Shown in pieces: positions 13,086-14,632 of a stretch of 14,632 nt of DNA. The position numbers were made by a program, and so were the translations under genes. How positions within the stretch are numbered: position 1 is the stretch's first letter; every line of letters starts with the position of its first letter. Origin of the DNA: Methanobacteriaceae archaeon (GTDB lineage: Archaea; Methanobacteriota; Methanobacteria; Methanobacteriales; Methanobacteriaceae); NCBI GenBank assembly GCA_017883605.1, contig JADGNH010000037.1:1-14632 (forward strand), in the 5' to 3' direction. The notes beneath the pieces were generated by a model that had not been told where the DNA came from, ran no database searches, and worked only from the letters and a program-made list of their open reading frames with translations.

Positions 13086-14174
13086 AACATCCTCTAAACC
13101 AACGGATAGTCTGATGAGGTCATTGGTGATACCTGCCTTCTTCCGGGATTCTTCTGGCATGGAGGCGTGGCTCATGGTGGCTGCATGTTCCACCAAAGAA
13201 TCCGCTCCACCCAGAGATTCTGCCAGGGAGAATATTTCCAGTCCCCTGAGGAATTGGCCCACGTCAGTATTTATTTTGAATGACACCACCCCTCCAAAGC
13301 CCTTCATCTGCCTTCTGGCAATTTCATGTCCCGGGTGTGAGGGCAAACCTGGGTAGAATACCTCCTTAACTTGGGGGTGATCCTTTAGATACTGGGCTAT
13401 GGCCATTGCGTTTTGCTCATGTTTCTTCATTCTAAGGGGGAGGGTTTTAATACCCCTCAAAACAAGCCAGGAGTCAAATGGTGAAGCATTGGTTCCCATT
13501 CCATTGAGGAGAAAATGTATGTCTTCTGCCAGTTTATCGGTAGTGGTTACCACCGCCCCGCCAATAACATCGCTGTGGCCATTTAGGTATTTGGTGGTGG
13601 AGTGCACCACCAGATCAATACCGTAATCAATTGGTTTCAGGAAGTAGGGAGTGGAGAAGGTGTTATCCACAGCCGTCAGGAGATCATTCTCCTTTGCGAT
13701 CTTTGAAACCATTTCCAGATCGGTTATGTTTAGAAGGGGGTTGGACGGTGTTTCTATCCAGATCATTTTAGTGTTGGGCTTTATGGCTTCCTGGATCTTT
13801 TCCTCATCATCCAGCCGGGTGAAGGTGAATTCGACTCCGAATTTGGTCATTATATCTGAGAAAAGCCGGTGTGAGCCGCCGTAAAGGTCATCACAGGATA
13901 TAACATGATCACCGGATTTTAATAAATGTATTACCGTATTTACAGCCCCCATACCGCTTGAAAAGGCAAAGCCTTTGTTCCCTCCCTCCAGTCCGGCAAT
14001 AGCATTTTCCAGTGCACTCCGGGTGGGGTTGCTGGTTCTGGTGTAATCATGTTCTTTGGGCTTCCCATAGTCGTCGAAAACAAATGTGGAAGTCTGGAAT
14101 ATGGGTGTGGAGATTGCGCCAGTAGTGGGGTCTGGTTTTCTCCCCTCATGTACGGATTTTGTATCAAATTTCAT
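13038..14174 (-). CDS. Cystathionine gamma-lyase / gamma-synthase family protein (MccB- or MetB-like)
   Basis: A 378-residue Cys/Met-metabolism PLP enzyme of the usual length for cystathionine gamma-lyase and gamma-synthase. Lys195 in HSTTKYLNGHSD is the Schiff-base lysine. YTRTSNPTR (44-52), the FSSGMGAVNT and CDDLYGGSHRLF segments, VDNTFSTPY and the C-terminal SLGGADSLVEHAATMSHASMP are typical. The last segment resembles bacterial MccB/CGL enzymes that release cysteine from cystathionine, which would link homocysteine made by MetX/MetY to cysteine; MetB-type synthesis in the reverse direction cannot be excluded by eye. ATG 14174 follows AGGAGAAAA on the minus strand. The leader is about 130 nt and carries the regulon palindrome. 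The radical SAM gene follows by 139 bp. Confidence 0.88.
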   Translation of the reverse strand: MKFDTKSVHEGRKPDPTTGAISTPIFQTSTFVFDDYGKPKEHDYTRTSNPTRSALENAIAGLEGGNKGFAFSSGMGAVNTVIHLLKSGDHVISCDDLYGGSHRLFSDIMTKFGVEFTFTRLDDEEKIQEAIKPNTKMIWIETPSNPLLNITDLEMVSKIAKENDLLTAVDNTFSTPYFLKPIDYGIDLVVHSTTKYLNGHSDVIGGAVVTTTDKLAEDIHFLLNGMGTNASPFDSWLVLRGIKTLPLRMKKHEQNAMAIAQYLKDHPQVKEVFYPGLPSHPGHEIARRQMKGFGGVVSFKINTDVGQFLRGLEIFSLAESLGGADSLVEHAATMSHASMPEESRKKAGITNDLIRLSVGLEDVGDLIEDLDQGFRHKN

Positions 14175-14307
14175 AGTTTTTCTCCTAAATTTCTGTTAAC
14201 ACTAATTAAAAGATTATTTTTTTATAAATAGCAATATTTAAGGATATTTAAATATTTTAATTACTATAATTGGGTTTACAAACTTCTACAATTGGGTCCG
14301 TATAACC

Positions 14308-14340
14308 ATTATATAACAATTGTTATATAATATATAAGTT
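14308..14340 (-). promoter_or_regulatory. Cystathionine gene promoter with 24-bp palindromic operator
   Basis: A perfect 24-bp palindrome at 14308-14331 surrounds the core AACAATTGTT (14315-14324) with ATAT arms, and a TATA-like element (complement of about 14329-14337) overlaps its outer edge. It is the longest and most symmetric member of the operator set. Overlap with the TATA box and start region suggests repression. Confidence 0.6.
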
Positions 14341-14526
14341 GTGGTGATTAGGTTAAACCTAAAAATTTAGTTCAAAACACAGATTTTTCCCATTAAATTT
14401 GGGCTCTATTCTTTATTTATAATCAATTTTGAAGTTAATTTATTCATTTAATTACCTAAATATTATCCAATTACTCTAATTAATATCCCTTAAAAAAAAT
14501 AGCACCAAAAAGATGGTACCTCTCAT

Positions 14527-14559
14527 AAAAAAAATTTGGATTCTATTTATAAAAAAAAA
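14527..14559 (-). terminator. T-tract terminator of the right-edge gene
   Basis: On the minus strand, two runs of nine and eight T (complements of 14551-14559 and 14527-14534) follow the stop codon at 14565-14567, with a further T-run near 14490-14499. Such oligo-T tracts without hairpins are typical archaeal terminators. Confidence 0.5.
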
Positions 14560-14564
14560 TCAGA

Positions 14565-14632
14565 TTACTGACTCCTGGCCCTGGCCACCTTCCTGGCGAT
14601 GACCAGCTCCCCAATTGCTATCAAACCAACAA
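14565..14632 (-). CDS. C-terminal end of an unidentified protein, cut by the window edge
   Basis: The only credible minus-strand frame ends with VGLIAIGELVIARKVARARSQ and a stop at 14565-14567. A hydrophobic stretch followed by a positive tail would suit the last membrane helix of an integral membrane protein. The GC content is higher than in the adjoining spacer and T-tracts follow, both supporting a real gene end. The family cannot be told from 21 residues. Confidence 0.5.
   Translation of the reverse strand, partial: VGLIAIGELVIARKVARARSQ

Larger units (their letters stand above)
14175..14564. other. AT-rich spacer with promoter, operator and terminator
   Basis: These 390 bp hold no credible gene. 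They contain the leader and promoter of the cystathionine gene (to about 14340), then very AT-rich sequence, then A-runs that act as T-tracts for the minus-strand gene at the right edge. A 12-bp near-identical direct repeat (CTATAATTGGGT at 14264-14275; CTACAATTGGGT at 14286-14297) lies 22 bp apart, i.e. about two helical turns, in the leader. Confidence 0.5.

Noticed and set aside
13038..14174. Second O-acetylhomoserine sulfhydrylase
   Set aside because: At 378 residues it lacks the MetY-specific insertion after the PLP lysine and has the SLGGADSL...HASMP end of cystathionine enzymes.

Overview
The window looks like a chromosomal segment of a methanogenic archaeon, most likely a mesophilic Methanobacterium or close relative (Methanobacteriales). 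This is inferred from family composition: MetX fused to CBS domains, a rhodanese-free ThiI with a CxxC motif, archaeal-type Thi4 and a stand-alone RAM protein. AT-rich spacers with TATA-like boxes, purine-rich Shine-Dalgarno sites and T-tract terminators agree. No species can be named without a search. Almost every gene handles sulfur or sulfur-containing metabolites, so this reads as a sulfur assimilation and trafficking island.

Plus strand, left to right: a stand-alone Lrp/AsnC effector-domain protein (252-482); a 600-bp spacer with several hairpins (483-1090); a tight tusA-dsrE pair followed by a cysteine-desulfurase paralogue that lacks the PLP lysine (1091-3031); O-acetylhomoserine sulfhydrylase (metY) and homoserine O-acetyltransferase with two CBS domains (metX) for sulfide capture into homocysteine (3480-6432); and a canonical cysteine desulfurase with an IscU scaffold (6648-8260). 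Minus strand, convergent with these: a MOSC protein, thiazole synthase Thi4, the tRNA sulfurtransferase ThiI, a ThiS/MoaD-like ubiquitin-fold sulfur carrier, an MSMEG_0568-like radical SAM protein, a cystathionine gamma-lyase/synthase, and the last residues of an unidentified gene at the right edge.

Three patterns stand out. First, the pseudo-desulfurase at 1871-3031 has Thr207 where the PLP-binding lysine belongs and Asp105 where the PLP-stacking His belongs, yet keeps the mobile-loop Cys327; it sits in a putative operon with two other cysteine persulfide carriers. Second, a short palindrome (consensus AACNATTGTT, often flanked by ATAT arms) recurs near the predicted transcription starts of metY, nifS, thi4 (three copies), thiS and the cystathionine gene, and as a variant at the left edge; this suggests one local sulfur regulon under an unidentified regulator. 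Third, many spacers hold short tandem repeats, each with its own unit, and in four genes the unit is a duplication of that gene's own 3' end across the stop codon.

All calls come from reading the sequence. Homology and RNA-structure statements were not computed.
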